This document shows positions 18,347-28,756 of a stretch of DNA of 64,000 bases, piece after piece. The stretch covers positions 62,001 to 126,000 of the forward strand of contig NZ_APHW01000101.1 of the NCBI RefSeq assembly GCF_002741985.1, written 5' to 3'. Numbering within the stretch: the first letter of the stretch is position 1; every line of letters starts with the position of its first letter. The DNA comes from Vibrio rotiferianus CAIM 577 = LMG 21460 (GTDB lineage: Bacteria > Pseudomonadota > Gammaproteobacteria > Enterobacterales > Vibrionaceae). The position numbers and the translations under genes were made by a program. The notes under the pieces were generated by a model, which saw only the letters and a program-made list of their open reading frames with translations, ran no database searches and had not been told where the DNA came from.

Positions 18347-19120
18347 ATGAAAAGTCACTCTGCCTTTGCCTCTCTGCTGCTGTTTGCTGCCACAGCGTCT
18401 GCGAGCGAAAACATTAAAATCGAATACCTCCCAACGGAAACGGCCGACGATCGCTTTGCTGCACAAGTAATTGAAAACAGTGAAGTGAACGACATCTTTG
18501 TCCAGCTTTCTGATGATTACTTCCCGTTTGATCACACATTAACGCTGACCTACGGTGGTGAAGATGGTCCGCTTTACGATCCAGAATCCCACACCATCCA
18601 CATTCCCTATACCTTCTATCTAGAATCATTCAATTACTTTACCAACAACAAGTACCAAGAACGTTACGGTAAAGCACCGAAAACGGGCGCACTCGATACT
18701 TTGCTGCACACTTTATTGCACGAAGGTGGACACGCTTACATTGCCGATCAAAACATTCCTGTATTGGGTAAAGAAGAGGATGCGGTCGATAACTTCGCCA
18801 CCATCTTGCTGATTGATTACGTTGATGACGGTGCCGATGTGGCGATCAGTGCTGCGGACATGTTCGCATTCGAATCCGACGACAGACCGGACTACTACGA
18901 TTTTGGCGAGTACATTGATGAGCACAGTTTCGATCTGCAGCGTTACTTCTCTACCCTGTGTCTGGTTTACGGCAGTGATCCTGAGCAATACAAAGCCTTG
19001 CTCGATGAAGTAGAAAAAGATTACTTACGCGATCGCAAAGAGTTCTGCCAATTCAATTACGGCAACATCCGTGATAATTGGCAGCATTACTTGCAAGACA
19101 ATGAACTAAAAGAAAAATAA
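18347..19120 (+). CDS. Secreted DUF4344-type putative metallopeptidase
   Basis: Exported protein of 257 residues. The ATG at 18347 gives a clean signal peptide (MKSHSAFASLLLFAATASAS). A longer open frame upstream only mirrors the acetyltransferase gene on the other strand. The zinc motif is HEGGH at about residues 125-129, followed by GKEEDAVDNFA, where a Glu could be the third ligand. This arrangement matches the DUF4344 family of putative metallopeptidases, whose substrates are unknown. The DCC-family gene follows after 29 bases and may be co-transcribed. Confidence 0.82.
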   Translation: MKSHSAFASLLLFAATASASENIKIEYLPTETADDRFAAQVIENSEVNDIFVQLSDDYFPFDHTLTLTYGGEDGPLYDPESHTIHIPYTFYLESFNYFTNNKYQERYGKAPKTGALDTLLHTLLHEGGHAYIADQNIPVLGKEEDAVDNFATILLIDYVDDGADVAISAADMFAFESDDRPDYYDFGEYIDEHSFDLQRYFSTLCLVYGSDPEQYKALLDEVEKDYLRDRKEFCQFNYGNIRDNWQHYLQDNELKEK

Positions 19121-19149
19121 TCGCGTAAAAGGGATAAGAATAGCCAACA

Positions 19150-19548
19150 ATGAGCTCAATCATGACCAAACTGACCGTATTTTACGATGGCACTTGTCCC
19201 TTGTGCGCCAAAGAGATGAACGCACTAAAACAGCGCGATAACAAGCAGTTGATCAAAACCGTCGACATCTACAGCGACGCATTTGCCGATTATCCGCAAA
19301 TCGACCCTGAGCAAGCCAACACCATTTTGCACGCCCTCAACGAGAAGGACGAACTTCTGCTTGGGTTGGATGTAACTCATCGAGCATGGCAGTTGGTTGG
19401 TCGTGGTTGGTTATACGCTCCACTGCGTTGGCGCATTATCAAACCTGTTGCGGACTGGCTTTACCTCAAATTTGCCAAAAACCGCTATCGCGTCTCCTAC
19501 TGGTTAACGGGCACTTCTCGCTGCAATAACGGTTCGTGTTCACGTTAA
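19150..19548 (+). CDS. DCC-family (DUF393) thiol-disulphide protein
   Basis: 132 residues, with the hallmark FYDGTCPLCAKEM near the N-terminus, giving the D-G-x-C-P-x-C motif of the DCC family (DUF393), which is predicted to have a thioredoxin-like fold. The start is either 19150 or ATG at 19162 (MTKLTVFYDG); the latter matches the usual family start. The C-terminus ends with CNNGSCSR. The function is unproven across the family. It is close behind the DUF4344 gene. Confidence 0.85.
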   Translation: MSSIMTKLTVFYDGTCPLCAKEMNALKQRDNKQLIKTVDIYSDAFADYPQIDPEQANTILHALNEKDELLLGLDVTHRAWQLVGRGWLYAPLRWRIIKPVADWLYLKFAKNRYRVSYWLTGTSRCNNGSCSR

Positions 19549-19723
19549 ATGTGATCGGTTACCAGTTTAGATAATACCTTAGTCTTAGATTTGCAATTTC
19601 CAATACTTCTCTCAGTTTAGTTCGGGTAGTCTTTAACCATAACAAGAACAAAATATGAACATAACAGTTGTGGGGACAAGCCCATAACGCTGTATCGCAG
19701 AGCCGAGAAGTAAGGAAGTCTAC

Positions 19724-21385
19724 ATGAATCTAACCATAAGAAAGCGACTCTATATTCTTTCCATCATACCTGTTCTAACCATAGCCATAGGTATGATGTG
19801 GTTTACCTATTTACAAACCACCGCCTACAACAAACACGAAATTGAGCAGACGCGAAGTCAGATGATGGAGATGAAAAAAGCCGAGCTCAAAAACTACGTC
19901 CAAATGGCGCGTTCCGCTGTCGAACCGCTACTCGCTCAAAACGCCTCACTTGAAGAAGCACTGCCTACCTTGAAACAGTTAGAGTTTGGTCAATCCGGCT
20001 ACATCTTCGGTTACGATTCAAAAGGCGTGCGTGTGGTGGTGGGTAAAAACACTAAAGGCATCGGGGAAAACTTCTATAACTTGCAGGATAAGAAAGGCAA
20101 CTACCTGATTCAGGACTTGCTCAAAAACTCCAAAACTGGCGAGTTCACCACTTATTACTTCCCGAAACTCGGTCAGAGCGAAGCCCTACCAAAACTAAGC
20201 TACTCGGTCTTTATTCCTGAATGGGATCTAATGCTGGGTACGGGCTTCTACACTGACGATATCGATGCCATTGTGGCAAACATGGAAGAAGCCGCGCACC
20301 AAGCTCTCAACACAACACTGACTGCTATCGCTCTGTTCTGTGTCTCGATTGCCGCCATCGTTGCGGTCTTCGCTGTGTTTGTTAACCGCAGTATCATGAA
20401 GCCTATTGAGCAGTTTGATGCTTCAATTCACTCTTTCGCACAAGGCGATGCAGACTTGACTGCGCGTATGGAAGAATCAAATGTGCCTGAGTTCAAACAG
20501 CTCGGTAACAACTTCAATAAGTTTGTAGAAAGCCTACAGGGTATTATTAAGAGTGTGAGCCATGTTGGTGAAGAAGTCGTTTCTGAAACCAACAATATGT
20601 CTCAGCGAGCTTCTCAAGTTGACGAACTTGCCTCTGGTCAGCGAGAAGAAACCGAGCAAGTCGCTGCGGCAATGACCGAGATGACAGCAACGGCGCACGA
20701 GATTTCCAGCAACGCCAACCAAGCTGCGCAATCAGCAAAAGATGCCGATGAGAATGCACAACAAGCGAAGCACATCGTAGACTCCGCAGCGAGCTCTGTT
20801 GAAGCATTGGCTGTAGAAGTATCTGAAGCAGGCTCAGTGATTTCTCGCTTAGAGAGCGATGTACAAAACATATCGTCTTCTCTAGAAGTTATCCAAGTCA
20901 TTGCCGAACAAACCAATCTACTGGCGTTGAATGCTGCAATCGAAGCAGCGCGTGCGGGTGAGCAAGGACGCGGTTTCGCAGTCGTAGCTGATGAAGTTCG
21001 TCAGTTAGCGAGCCGCACTCAAGACAGTACTGGTGAGATTCATCAAATGATTGAACAGTTGAAGTCAGGGTCAGATGCCGCTGTGAAGGCAATGGAGTCC
21101 AGCCAAGCGCGTGGTGAAGCAACCGTTGAAGAAGCTCGTGCTGCCTCCTCTGCATTACAAGAAATCCAAGCGTCCATCGCTAATATCATGGACATGAACA
21201 CGCTGATCGCTACGGCAACTGAAGAGCAGAGCCAAGTTGGCCAAGAGATTTCACAACGCATCGAAGTGATCTCTCAACAAAGCAGTCAGTCGGCAAGCCT
21301 TGCGAATCAAAACCGTGCAGGCAGTGGCAACCTCAACCACAAAGCCAACGAACTGTACGACTTGGTCGGTCGCTTTACGGTTTAG
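19724..21385 (+). CDS. Methyl-accepting chemotaxis protein with single Cache domain
   Basis: Chemoreceptor of 553 residues. It has a membrane helix at ~10-30, then a periplasmic ligand domain (~35-190) of single-Cache type ([20 protein letters not shown] and [15 protein letters not shown] are typical). A second membrane helix (~193-215), a HAMP region and a long cytosolic coiled coil follow. The conserved signalling tip [16 protein letters not shown] is present. It would report a small ligand, often an organic acid in this family, to CheA/CheW. No chemotaxis genes adjoin it. A terminator follows. Confidence 0.95.
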   Translation: MNLTIRKRLYILSIIPVLTIAIGMMWFTYLQTTAYNKHEIEQTRSQMMEMKKAELKNYVQMARSAVEPLLAQNASLEEALPTLKQLEFGQSGYIFGYDSKGVRVVVGKNTKGIGENFYNLQDKKGNYLIQDLLKNSKTGEFTTYYFPKLGQSEALPKLSYSVFIPEWDLMLGTGFYTDDIDAIVANMEEAAHQALNTTLTAIALFCVSIAAIVAVFAVFVNRSIMKPIEQFDASIHSFAQGDADLTARMEESNVPEFKQLGNNFNKFVESLQGIIKSVSHVGEEVVSETNNMSQRASQVDELASGQREETEQVAAAMTEMTATAHEISSNANQAAQSAKDADENAQQAKHIVDSAASSVEALAVEVSEAGSVISRLESDVQNISSSLEVIQVIAEQTNLLALNAAIEAARAGEQGRGFAVVADEVRQLASRTQDSTGEIHQMIEQLKSGSDAAVKAMESSQARGEATVEEARAASSALQEIQASIANIMDMNTLIATATEEQSQVGQEISQRIEVISQQSSQSASLANQNRAGSGNLNHKANELYDLVGRFTV

Positions 21386-21410
21386 AGCTTTCCTCAAGCA
21401 CTCAACATGC

Positions 21411-21440
21411 AAACAGCGACGCCAAAACGTCGCTGTTTTT
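21411..21440 (+). terminator. Terminator after the chemoreceptor gene
   Basis: Stem AACAGCGACG / CGTCGCTGTT followed by T-run, 25 bases past the stop codon. Confidence 0.85.
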
Positions 21441-21507
21441 ATTTCTGCTATCATAATGCGACTTAGCTATAATGCCGCCAACTTAGCACCTACAAGGGCA
21501 AAACCAG

Positions 21508-22002
21508 ATGATTATTATGACCACCAATTTCGGTGACATCGAAATTGAACTGAACCTAGAACGAGCGCCAGTTAGTTCAAAGAACTTCAAAAAATACTGT
21601 GAAGATGGCTTCTACGACGGCACCATTTTCCACCGCGTTATCGATGGTTTTATGATCCAAGGTGGCGGTCACACCGAAGACATGACAGAAAAGCCAACGC
21701 GTGCACCGATTGCGAACGAAGCAAACCGTGGTCTAAAGAACCTTGTTGGCACTATCGCAATGGCGCGTACCGATGCACCGCACTCTGCAACGGCACAGTT
21801 CTTCATTAACTTGGAAGACAATGATTTCCTAGACCACACCGCAACCACCAACCTAGGCTGGGGTTACGCAGTGTTTGGTAAAGTGATCGCAGGTATGGAT
21901 GTCGTAAACCGCATCGCGAAAGTGAAAACGACCTCTAAGCTTGGTCATGATGATGTGCCATGCGATCCAATCATTATTGAGAAAGTGACAATCAGCGAAT
22001 AA
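21508..22002 (+). CDS. ppiB: Peptidyl-prolyl cis-trans isomerase B
   Basis: Cytosolic cyclophilin of 164 residues, the same length as E. coli PpiB, catalysing proline isomerisation during folding. Cyclophilin motifs are present: [14 protein letters not shown] with the catalytic Arg, [20 protein letters not shown] and [16 protein letters not shown]. No signal peptide, so this is the cytosolic form. It is a single-gene unit with terminators on both sides. Confidence 0.96.
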   Translation: MIIMTTNFGDIEIELNLERAPVSSKNFKKYCEDGFYDGTIFHRVIDGFMIQGGGHTEDMTEKPTRAPIANEANRGLKNLVGTIAMARTDAPHSATAQFFINLEDNDFLDHTATTNLGWGYAVFGKVIAGMDVVNRIAKVKTTSKLGHDDVPCDPIIIEKVTISE

Positions 22003-22043
22003 GCACACTCGCCTCTTCGGAGAGGTCATCACTATAAAACGAT

Positions 22044-22080
22044 AAAAGCGCCTAATGTCTGATGACTTAGGCGCTTTTTG
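22044..22080. terminator. Terminator between ppiB and the metalloprotease gene
   Basis: Arms AAAAGCGCCTAA and CTTAGGCGCTTTTT around a ~10-base loop, with A and T runs on both sides. It can serve the convergent genes on either strand. Confidence 0.85.
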
Positions 22081-22105
22081 TTTTTATGACTGGCTTGTGC
22101 CGGAG

Positions 22106-22741
22106 TTATTGATAGAAAAGCTCGGCTTTTGCTCCGACTAAATCAAGCTCAGAGCCTTGAAAGTCCACCAGATATTCAGCGACAAGGTTGTACCCAACCC
22201 AATACCCCATGTATTTCGGCCAGCGGCTTTCATCACTGCCAAGAAAGTAAGCGTCGAAGTTGTAATCTAAGCTGGTCAGCTTGTCTTTCATCTCAGCATA
22301 GAAAGGACGCCAATCTTGATCTTTGATTTGCTCAAACAAGCTCGGAGTGATGCCTCCATTCACCTTACGTTCGAAATGACAAGCTAAACCTTCCATAATC
22401 AGCACATCACCAAGCGCAACGCCATTCTCTCCCGATCGCATACGGAACAGGTGATGCAACTCATGCGCTAGCACCGCAGCCAGTTCTTTCTCAATAACGT
22501 TTTTAATATCTGCACGTTGAGTATCAAGCAGAATCTCTACACGATAGGCGCTTAAGCAATAGCCACCAATCCCCGTCTGCGGTACATCATTGCGATCAAA
22601 CGGGCTAACGGTCAGGTCGATGTTACTGAGATCAAAGTAACTAGAAAGTTGTGAGCTCAGATCATCAAGTTTCTGATGCAAATACTCAGCGAGTGGAGAC
22701 AACTCTCCCGTCGCATTTAGCAGGGTTACGCGATAGCTCAT
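22106..22741 (-). CDS. DUF2268-like putative zinc protease
   Basis: Soluble protein of 211 residues. The zinc-protease motif HELHH (within AAVLAHELHHLFRMR) is followed by MEGLACHFE, in which the Glu is likely the third ligand. This fits the DUF2268 group of predicted Zn-dependent proteases. No signal peptide. It stands between ppiB and the LytTR two-component genes, all at modest spacing. A parS2 site lies just upstream of its start. Confidence 0.8.
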   Translation of the reverse strand: MSYRVTLLNATGELSPLAEYLHQKLDDLSSQLSSYFDLSNIDLTVSPFDRNDVPQTGIGGYCLSAYRVEILLDTQRADIKNVIEKELAAVLAHELHHLFRMRSGENGVALGDVLIMEGLACHFERKVNGGITPSLFEQIKDQDWRPFYAEMKDKLTSLDYNFDAYFLGSDESRWPKYMGYWVGYNLVAEYLVDFQGSELDLVGAKAELFYQ

Positions 22742-22776
22742 TTATCTTCCTTGATAATGTGGGTTAAGAGCTGCGA

Positions 22777-22791
22777 GTTTACAGTGTAAAG
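22777..22791. other. parS2-like centromere site (distal)
   Basis: GTTTACAGTGTAAAG, a full match to the V. cholerae chromosome II ParB-binding consensus NTTTACANTGTAAAN. It lies in the short gap between the zinc protease gene and the LytTR gene, about 25 kb from parAB. Confidence 0.8.
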
Positions 22792-22809
22792 AGTGAGCAG
22801 TTCTAGCGA

Positions 22810-23601
22810 TTACATCCCTTTGAACAAACTTTGAGATGCACGGCTCACGGGGAGCTTGTTTTCCCCAACATGCACAAACATTCTTCCGGCAAAGTCTTTG
22901 TTTACTTTGCTAATTTTACACACTTGCACCACGCTTGATCGGTGCACTTGCCAGAACTGTTCTGGATTAAGCTGCCCTAACAACTCTTTCAACGATGTGC
23001 GAATCAAATACTCCTGCACTTTGCCTTGCCCTTGTTGGGCATACACAGAAACGTATTTTTCTTCCGCTTTGAAATACAGCACATCAGACGTGGCAATCAG
23101 ATGGATATCTTCCCCTTGCGTCGCTTTAATCCACTGAAGATATTGCGGCGTTTGTGGAGCGGATAATTGCTGTAACTGTTCTAACAAGCTGCTCATCTGC
23201 ACATTGCTACTTTCTTGCTCTCGCTTAGCAAGGCGTGCTTTCACTCTTTCACACGTCGTCAGGAGACGCTCATCCGAGATAGGCTTGAGCAAATAATCGG
23301 CGGCATTTTGTTCAAAGGCTTTGATGGCGTAATCATCGTACGCGGTGACAAACACAATCAAAGGTGGATTGGCGAGTTGATTGAGTTTTTGCGCTAGTGT
23401 CATGCCATCCAAAACTGGCATACGAATATCGAGAAACGCAATGTCAGGTTGGTTGTGCTCAATGGCTTGCAATGCTTGTTCACCATTCGCAACTTTGGCA
23501 ATTACCTCTAGCTCAGGCCACACTTCAGCTAGGCTTTTATCTAGATGACGCCTCAATAACGGTTCATCATCAGCAATAATCGCAGTAAACCCAGTATTCA
23601 T
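22810..23601 (-). CDS. LytTR-family response regulator
   Basis: 263 residues: receiver domain at ~1-125 (acidic pocket IIADDEP, phosphorylated Asp in [12 protein letters not shown], then [12 protein letters not shown] with the conserved Thr and LLKPIS with Lys) and a C-terminal LytTR DNA-binding domain ([12 protein letters not shown], then [12 protein letters not shown]). LytTR regulators pair with LytS/YehU-type kinases, and such a kinase gene lies 16 bases upstream on the same strand. The pair heads toward the five following transport and envelope genes on the same strand, though these lie upstream of it in transcription order. Confidence 0.93.
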   Translation of the reverse strand: MNTGFTAIIADDEPLLRRHLDKSLAEVWPELEVIAKVANGEQALQAIEHNQPDIAFLDIRMPVLDGMTLAQKLNQLANPPLIVFVTAYDDYAIKAFEQNAADYLLKPISDERLLTTCERVKARLAKREQESSNVQMSSLLEQLQQLSAPQTPQYLQWIKATQGEDIHLIATSDVLYFKAEEKYVSVYAQQGQGKVQEYLIRTSLKELLGQLNPEQFWQVHRSSVVQVCKISKVNKDFAGRMFVHVGENKLPVSRASQSLFKGM

Positions 23602-23617
23602 TTATATCTTTCCCTAA

Positions 23618-24640
23618 TCACGATTCAATTGGCCAACTCAAGCGAATACAAACGCCACCTTGAGCAGACTCACTAATGGAGACCTCTCCCTTACCTAAAA
23701 ACAAAGCTTCAACTCGCTGCTTGAGATTACTTAAACCCACGCCTGAACCCATGTGCCCACTAACGTGATTCAAGCCAACACCTGTGTCTCTGATTTCAAT
23801 CTTCAAGTTCTGCTGTTCGCGCTTAATGAGCAAGCTGACTTCACCACCTTCTCGCTTCGGCTCAATACCATGGATGATGGCGTTTTCGATTAAGGGTTGT
23901 AGCATCATCGGCGGTAACTCGGTTCTGCCTAACCCCTCTTCCACCTCAACCTTGTAACTGAGTCGATCACCCAAACGAGTTTGTTGAATACCTAAGTAAG
24001 CCTCAATTAACGCCGTTTCATTGTCTATGGTGGTGTGCTCTTCGCGTGAGCTTTTAAGCGTTGCACGGAGTAACGCGGTTAACTGTTCTAGCATCAGCTT
24101 GGCTTTATCGACATCTTGCGACATGAGCGCACTGATATTTGCCAAGGTATTGAATAAAAAATGCGGTTCAATCTGGCTTTGCATCTGCTTAAGCTGACTC
24201 AGCAACAGCGCACGATCTTGCTCTGCTTTCTCGCGTTTGATGGCTTCCAACTCTCGCTGAGCGATCGCATGTTGCTCGCGTGAATAGAAATAGAAAAAGC
24301 ACATGGCACTGAATAACAACCCCATGAGACCAACCGACAGCATACTTGAGATACCGAAGTATTCCCCAAGCCAAAGCTGGGCGTTCACCACACCAAACAA
24401 TAGGCAAGCCGTCAGCGAGATAGCCACTTCCGCCAAACGAGGAATGGTAGGAAATAGGCGGTCGACAAGCCATGAGAAGAAGATAGCCGAATAGCCAAAT
24501 CCAAAGCTAACCGCCACATGAATGTAGAATGGACCGCCCCAAACCGAGAGCGTCATTGCTGCAATAAAGAGACAAAATGCCGTGGTCACTAATAAGCTAC
24601 GCGGCCATCCACTTTTCACCACTGATTTTGCTGAACACAT
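23618..24640 (-). CDS. LytS/YehU-type sensor histidine kinase
   Basis: 340 residues with four to five N-terminal membrane helices (residues ~15-130), then a short coiled coil (REQHAIAQRELEAIKREKAE) and the His_kinase domain with PHFLFNTLANISALM carrying the phosphorylated His. The ATP-binding part has PPMMLQPLIENAIIHGIEP and DTGVGL. There is no separate periplasmic sensor domain, so the membrane helices probably sense the signal. It sits between the LytTR gene and the outer-membrane protein gene, whose stop abuts its start. Confidence 0.93.
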   Translation of the reverse strand: MCSAKSVVKSGWPRSLLVTTAFCLFIAAMTLSVWGGPFYIHVAVSFGFGYSAIFFSWLVDRLFPTIPRLAEVAISLTACLLFGVVNAQLWLGEYFGISSMLSVGLMGLLFSAMCFFYFYSREQHAIAQRELEAIKREKAEQDRALLLSQLKQMQSQIEPHFLFNTLANISALMSQDVDKAKLMLEQLTALLRATLKSSREEHTTIDNETALIEAYLGIQQTRLGDRLSYKVEVEEGLGRTELPPMMLQPLIENAIIHGIEPKREGGEVSLLIKREQQNLKIEIRDTGVGLNHVSGHMGSGVGLSNLKQRVEALFLGKGEVSISESAQGGVCIRLSWPIES

Positions 24641-25969
24641 TTAGAATTTCCCTTTGATATTAAATACAATCATATACTTATCATTGATTTGTGCGTAAGC
24701 AGATTGGTCGTCTCCGGTTAAAAAGCGTGCGGCAACTTCCACTTCTACACTTTGATCGCCAGTATCAATCCATTGGTAGTTAAGCCACTGGGTGACAATC
24801 ACACCACCATCTTGTGGCGACAACATCACATCCAACGTAGGGGTTACATCACTTAGCCAGCCCATATCCGCTTTACCGTTCCATGCCGCCCACGCTTCTA
24901 CATCCCAACTCCAGTGCAGCATTACGTTATGCTGAACGATATTGGCATGCTGAAACCCTTGGGCGTAGCTTGTTGCAAGCAGAGACGTTTGGGGATTAAG
25001 GGGTTGAGAGAGTAGCTCACCACGTTCTATTGCTTGTTGCCATTCGCTTTTCGACCATGCACGGCTGTCGTACCAATATTCAGCAATCACGTTGTGTCCG
25101 GCTTGGTTTGCCCAGTTCAATCCAATTAAGGCTTGGAATGCGCTGCCCTGGTCCTCAACCGAAACGGGTTGGTAAAGATCATCCTGCTGAAACTGATACC
25201 CAACACTTTGCTTTTGCCACAGCATGGAACCGTGCATGGCGATGGATTCATCCCACACCGCAATGGCACTGGCTCCGAGTAAACCTCGGCGCACATCATC
25301 GTAATAACCAATAAGTTGATACTCGGTGTCCCCCACCAGCGCGTATCGACGAATACCAACACCTTGCTGCTCTGCGGCTTGATCAAGAGCACTCTGGTCT
25401 TGTTGCCCCCAGCTTGAATCCGTTGCAATCACCGTCCACTCGCCTGCCATATCGTAGTGTGAGAGTGAAAACACACCCGCCCCCTCTTCTGCGACTAAGC
25501 CAACCGGGTTTTGTCGATAAGGCTTAAACAGATCCAAAGGTCGGTAGCCATAACCCACGCCCCAATCCACGCGTAACTTACCCAAACTCACATCAAGAGT
25601 GGTATCACCGACTTGCCACTCCCCTAGCCAAGCCAGCTCTCTAATCAGCAATTGGTTATCAGCTTCACTCCACCAATCACTCTTTCCTTGTTGATTGAGG
25701 TACAAACCTTGGCTATACAGAGCGAACAAACCACTGAAGTTCTGATAATTCACCTGCACATCCAACAGTGCATTAAGTGAATCACGAGAACTGCCCTGCG
25801 CCTGCATAAATGCGCTATCACGCTGCTTGGTAGTTTCGTAACTGACAGCCCAATCCCACTCAAAACTCAGTTCATCATTGGCAAAAACTGGGGCTGCAAC
25901 GCCCACACACAATGACGCAGCAATCAACAGACTGGTGCTTTTGTTAAGGTTAAGCTGGTGCGGTTTCAT
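24641..25969 (-). CDS. Predicted outer-membrane beta-barrel protein
   Basis: 442 residues with a signal peptide (ending near APVFAND), then a strand-rich sequence with many alternating aromatic residues and a C-terminal MIVFNIKGKF ending in Phe, all signs of an outer-membrane barrel. The family is not identified by name. AAGGAAG precedes the ATG. It adjoins a LolA-like carrier gene and a FtsX/LolD-type transporter, so it may be the outer-membrane end of a cell-envelope export route (inferred from gene order). Confidence 0.8.
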   Translation of the reverse strand: MKPHQLNLNKSTSLLIAASLCVGVAAPVFANDELSFEWDWAVSYETTKQRDSAFMQAQGSSRDSLNALLDVQVNYQNFSGLFALYSQGLYLNQQGKSDWWSEADNQLLIRELAWLGEWQVGDTTLDVSLGKLRVDWGVGYGYRPLDLFKPYRQNPVGLVAEEGAGVFSLSHYDMAGEWTVIATDSSWGQQDQSALDQAAEQQGVGIRRYALVGDTEYQLIGYYDDVRRGLLGASAIAVWDESIAMHGSMLWQKQSVGYQFQQDDLYQPVSVEDQGSAFQALIGLNWANQAGHNVIAEYWYDSRAWSKSEWQQAIERGELLSQPLNPQTSLLATSYAQGFQHANIVQHNVMLHWSWDVEAWAAWNGKADMGWLSDVTPTLDVMLSPQDGGVIVTQWLNYQWIDTGDQSVEVEVAARFLTGDDQSAYAQINDKYMIVFNIKGKF

Positions 25970-26014
25970 GTGACTTCCTTGCTCGTTTTAATCGCTCTGT
26001 TTACGGAGTTGAAG

Positions 26015-26800
26015 CTAAAGCTGAGTCGTGTTGGCTTTAGACAAATAGCTTGGATTGTAGAACTTATTGTCCAGTTGCCAAGGCACGATTTCTTGGTACT
26101 CGATAACGGTTTTTTTGCTCGGCTGAATGCTATCAAGCAAGGTCATCTCACTGACGTAGTCTTCGCCGTTGTCGGTTGCACGTCCGTATTGCGCTTGCTT
26201 GGCGAGTTTGCCAGAGCGCAAGTAAAGATCAGCTTTGATTGGAAACGCATCTTGCTCAGACAACCACAAGTCGATCTTCTGATAACTCGCCCCTTTGGTT
26301 TTCGCGGTTAAGGCAAGGTGATAAGCCGCAACACTTTCTCCATTCACCGAAACAGTTTCTGTCGCTTTCCATTCACCTTGATAATCTTGGCTCCACGTCA
26401 GGGTTGAGATGTCGCCGATAGACGCTTCACCAAGCAGCTTTTGCATCGGCGTAATACGAATCGGACGGCGACTCTTTGGCATTTGCAGCCAGTAGTTGTC
26501 GCCCATCATCAGCATCTTTTGCCCGGCTTCAACCGCAGATTTGAACACCACCAGTGATTCACGATTTGGGCGCGTGTACACGTGATAGAGGCGAGTTTTA
26601 TCTAACTCTTGGTCTTGATATAAGCGCACCAGTGACACCACTTTGGAGGAATCATCGTGCAAGCGGTAACTGTCCGCTTTTTCAATCAATTGCGCAACTT
26701 GCAGTGCATCTAGCGCAGTTTCATTCGCACTGGCATTCATGCTTGCGATGCCGCTTACCGTCAGCAGTGCAATTGGTAATAGTGATTTGAAATTAAACAT
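26015..26800 (-). CDS. LolA-like outer-membrane lipoprotein-sorting protein
   Basis: 261 residues with a signal peptide (LLPIALLTVSGIASMNASA). The mature part has the pattern VVSLVRLYQDQELDKTRLYH ... GDNYWLQMPKSRRPIRITP ... LLGEASIGDISTLTW seen in the LolA-like sorting family (the domain often annotated beside FtsX-type ABC transporters). It would be a periplasmic lipid or lipoprotein carrier. Its start overlaps the stop of the permease gene by a few bases. Confidence 0.85.
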   Translation of the reverse strand: MFNFKSLLPIALLTVSGIASMNASANETALDALQVAQLIEKADSYRLHDDSSKVVSLVRLYQDQELDKTRLYHVYTRPNRESLVVFKSAVEAGQKMLMMGDNYWLQMPKSRRPIRITPMQKLLGEASIGDISTLTWSQDYQGEWKATETVSVNGESVAAYHLALTAKTKGASYQKIDLWLSEQDAFPIKADLYLRSGKLAKQAQYGRATDNGEDYVSEMTLLDSIQPSKKTVIEYQEIVPWQLDNKFYNPSYLSKANTTQL

Positions 26801-28061
26801 AAATCAGTGCCTCCGTAATTGGCTTGTTCACTCCTTTGCGCGCCGAGAAAAACGCCGCAATCAAACAAATCATCAATACTGCAAATCCTGCGACAGCCAC
26901 CAGCTCCCAAGAGAAGTAAATCGTCAATGGGTAACCTTCTGTGCGTCCTGGTGGTGGCGGCATTTGCACATCCACGACCATCAGTAAAATGGTAACTAAT
27001 GCAGTAAACAAAGCGCCGATTAAGCTGCCAATCACCGCTAGTAACCCCGCTTCGCGCAAGAACCCAGCAATGATTTCGCGAGGGTAGCTACCAAGTGCTG
27101 ACAAGGTGCCGATTTCACGTGTACGCTCGGTGACCGACATGGTCATGGTGTTGAACAGCGCAACAAAGACCACCAACGCCATTACTGCGCCCATGATGCC
27201 GAAGATACGGTCGTACAAATCTTTCACTTTGAGGTAGAAGAACGCACGTTCTTGCCAAGGCGTAATCTCAATATCTTGGTCACCAAAGTTCTGCTTTTGC
27301 TTACTCAGAACCGAAGCCACTTGTTGCTCGACTTGGTTAGTTAAACTGGTATCGAACAGAAAGACAGATAACGCGCTGACTTTGTCTGAACCGAGCAGCG
27401 ATTGCGCACTGTTGATGTGCACGTAAAGCTGGCGTTTATCAAGCTCAGGTACGCCGGTTGAGTAGATGCCACGTACTTTGAAGTCATACGCGTTCAATGC
27501 ACCGTCGGTCGTGGTTGCCAGCAAGGTAATCCAATCACCAACATGCACGCTTAGGTTGTTCGCCAAATCAACACCGAGCATCACTTCTGGTTCTGCTGGG
27601 TCATAACGCGATGCATGAATGTTGGACAGCGTCTGCCCTTCGCGCACATCCAAAAACGGTCCCTTCATATCGAATTCGCGCTCGTTGACGCCAATGCCGA
27701 TAAAGATCGAGGACTTGTTGCCGTTGGAAATCAAACCGCTGAATTCAACTCGCGGCTGCACGCCTCGCACTTCGTTTAAGCCAATCAATTGCTTGGTGAT
27801 GTCGTCGGCGTGAGTTAAACCGTTACTCAGTGGCATCTCTTCTTCTTTAGCGAAATAACCTGGCGTGGTTAACGTCAGATGCCCCGTGTCACGTGCTGTC
27901 GATTCTTTCAAACTGTCGTAGGTGTACAGACCAAAACCACCCGCACTGGTTAACGCAAACACCGCAATGGCAATGATCAGCATCGACAATAAACTGCGAC
28001 GGCGATTACGTTGCAGGTTCAACCAAGCAAGGCGAACCGAAACTGGAATTAGCTTGCCCAT
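26793..28061 (-). CDS. FtsX/MacB-type ABC transporter permease
   Basis: 422 residues: a first membrane helix (SLLSMLIIAIAVFALTSAGG), a large periplasmic domain (~45-285) and three C-terminal helices, with TMTMSVTERTREIGTLSALG between them. This is the LolC/E and MacB topology. Such permeases pull lipids or lipoproteins from the membrane by mechanotransmission rather than by passing substrate through a pore. It overlaps the ATPase gene by 13 bases and the LolA-like gene by 8, so these form one tight operon. Confidence 0.92.
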   Translation of the reverse strand: MGKLIPVSVRLAWLNLQRNRRRSLLSMLIIAIAVFALTSAGGFGLYTYDSLKESTARDTGHLTLTTPGYFAKEEEMPLSNGLTHADDITKQLIGLNEVRGVQPRVEFSGLISNGNKSSIFIGIGVNEREFDMKGPFLDVREGQTLSNIHASRYDPAEPEVMLGVDLANNLSVHVGDWITLLATTTDGALNAYDFKVRGIYSTGVPELDKRQLYVHINSAQSLLGSDKVSALSVFLFDTSLTNQVEQQVASVLSKQKQNFGDQDIEITPWQERAFFYLKVKDLYDRIFGIMGAVMALVVFVALFNTMTMSVTERTREIGTLSALGSYPREIIAGFLREAGLLAVIGSLIGALFTALVTILLMVVDVQMPPPPGRTEGYPLTIYFSWELVAVAGFAVLMICLIAAFFSARKGVNKPITEALIYV

Positions 28062-28747
28062 GAAACCTCCTCCACACTTGCGTGCGTTTGGGTAATTTTG
28101 CCATCCACCAATTCAATGGTGCGATCACAACGGGATGCCATACGAGGGTCGTGTGTGGCGACGATAAAAGTGGTACCAAGCTCGTGTCCGAGCCCTTTCA
28201 TAATGTCGATGACCTTGTTGGCAGTTTGGCTATCAAGGCTTGCGGTTGGCTCATCAGCAATCACCAACGCTGGTTTATGTACTAACGCACGAGCAATTGC
28301 CACGCGTTGTTGCTGACCGCCTGATAGGTTGTCTGGCATGTGATGAATAAACTCGCCCAAGCCAACGTGTTCTAGCATTTGTGTGGCGAACTCGGTTTGC
28401 TCTGCTTTTGAAAAGCCATTGAGATGAAGCGGATACGCCACGTTCTCCAACGCTGTCATCACGGGGACAAGATTGAATTTTTGAAATACAAAGCCAAGCT
28501 TTTCACGGCGCATTTTCGCAGCCTGCATTTGTCCAGTTGGGTATGGGCTGCCTGCAAATGTCACCTGACCTTGGTATTGAGTATCCAGCATGCCAAGCAC
28601 GTTAAGTAAGGTGCTTTTGCCTGAGCCAGACGGCCCGCACAATGCCACCATTTCGCCGGCAAACACTTCACCAGACACGTCTCGCAATGCACGTACGGTT
28701 TGGCTGCCAAGGGCGTAATCGCGACTCAGTTGATTAAAAACGATCAT
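28049..28747 (-). CDS. LolD-type ABC transporter ATPase
   Basis: 232 residues. Walker A is GPSGSGKST, the signature motif is LSGGQQQRVAIARAL, Walker B is LVIADEPTASLD and the switch His is in VATHDPR. The FNLVPVMTALENV stretch after Walker A is typical of LolD and MacB ATPases. It overlaps the FtsX-type permease gene and would power it. Confidence 0.93.
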   Translation of the reverse strand: MIVFNQLSRDYALGSQTVRALRDVSGEVFAGEMVALCGPSGSGKSTLLNVLGMLDTQYQGQVTFAGSPYPTGQMQAAKMRREKLGFVFQKFNLVPVMTALENVAYPLHLNGFSKAEQTEFATQMLEHVGLGEFIHHMPDNLSGGQQQRVAIARALVHKPALVIADEPTASLDSQTANKVIDIMKGLGHELGTTFIVATHDPRMASRCDRTIELVDGKITQTHASVEEVSWAS

Positions 28748-28756
28748 GACGCCTCC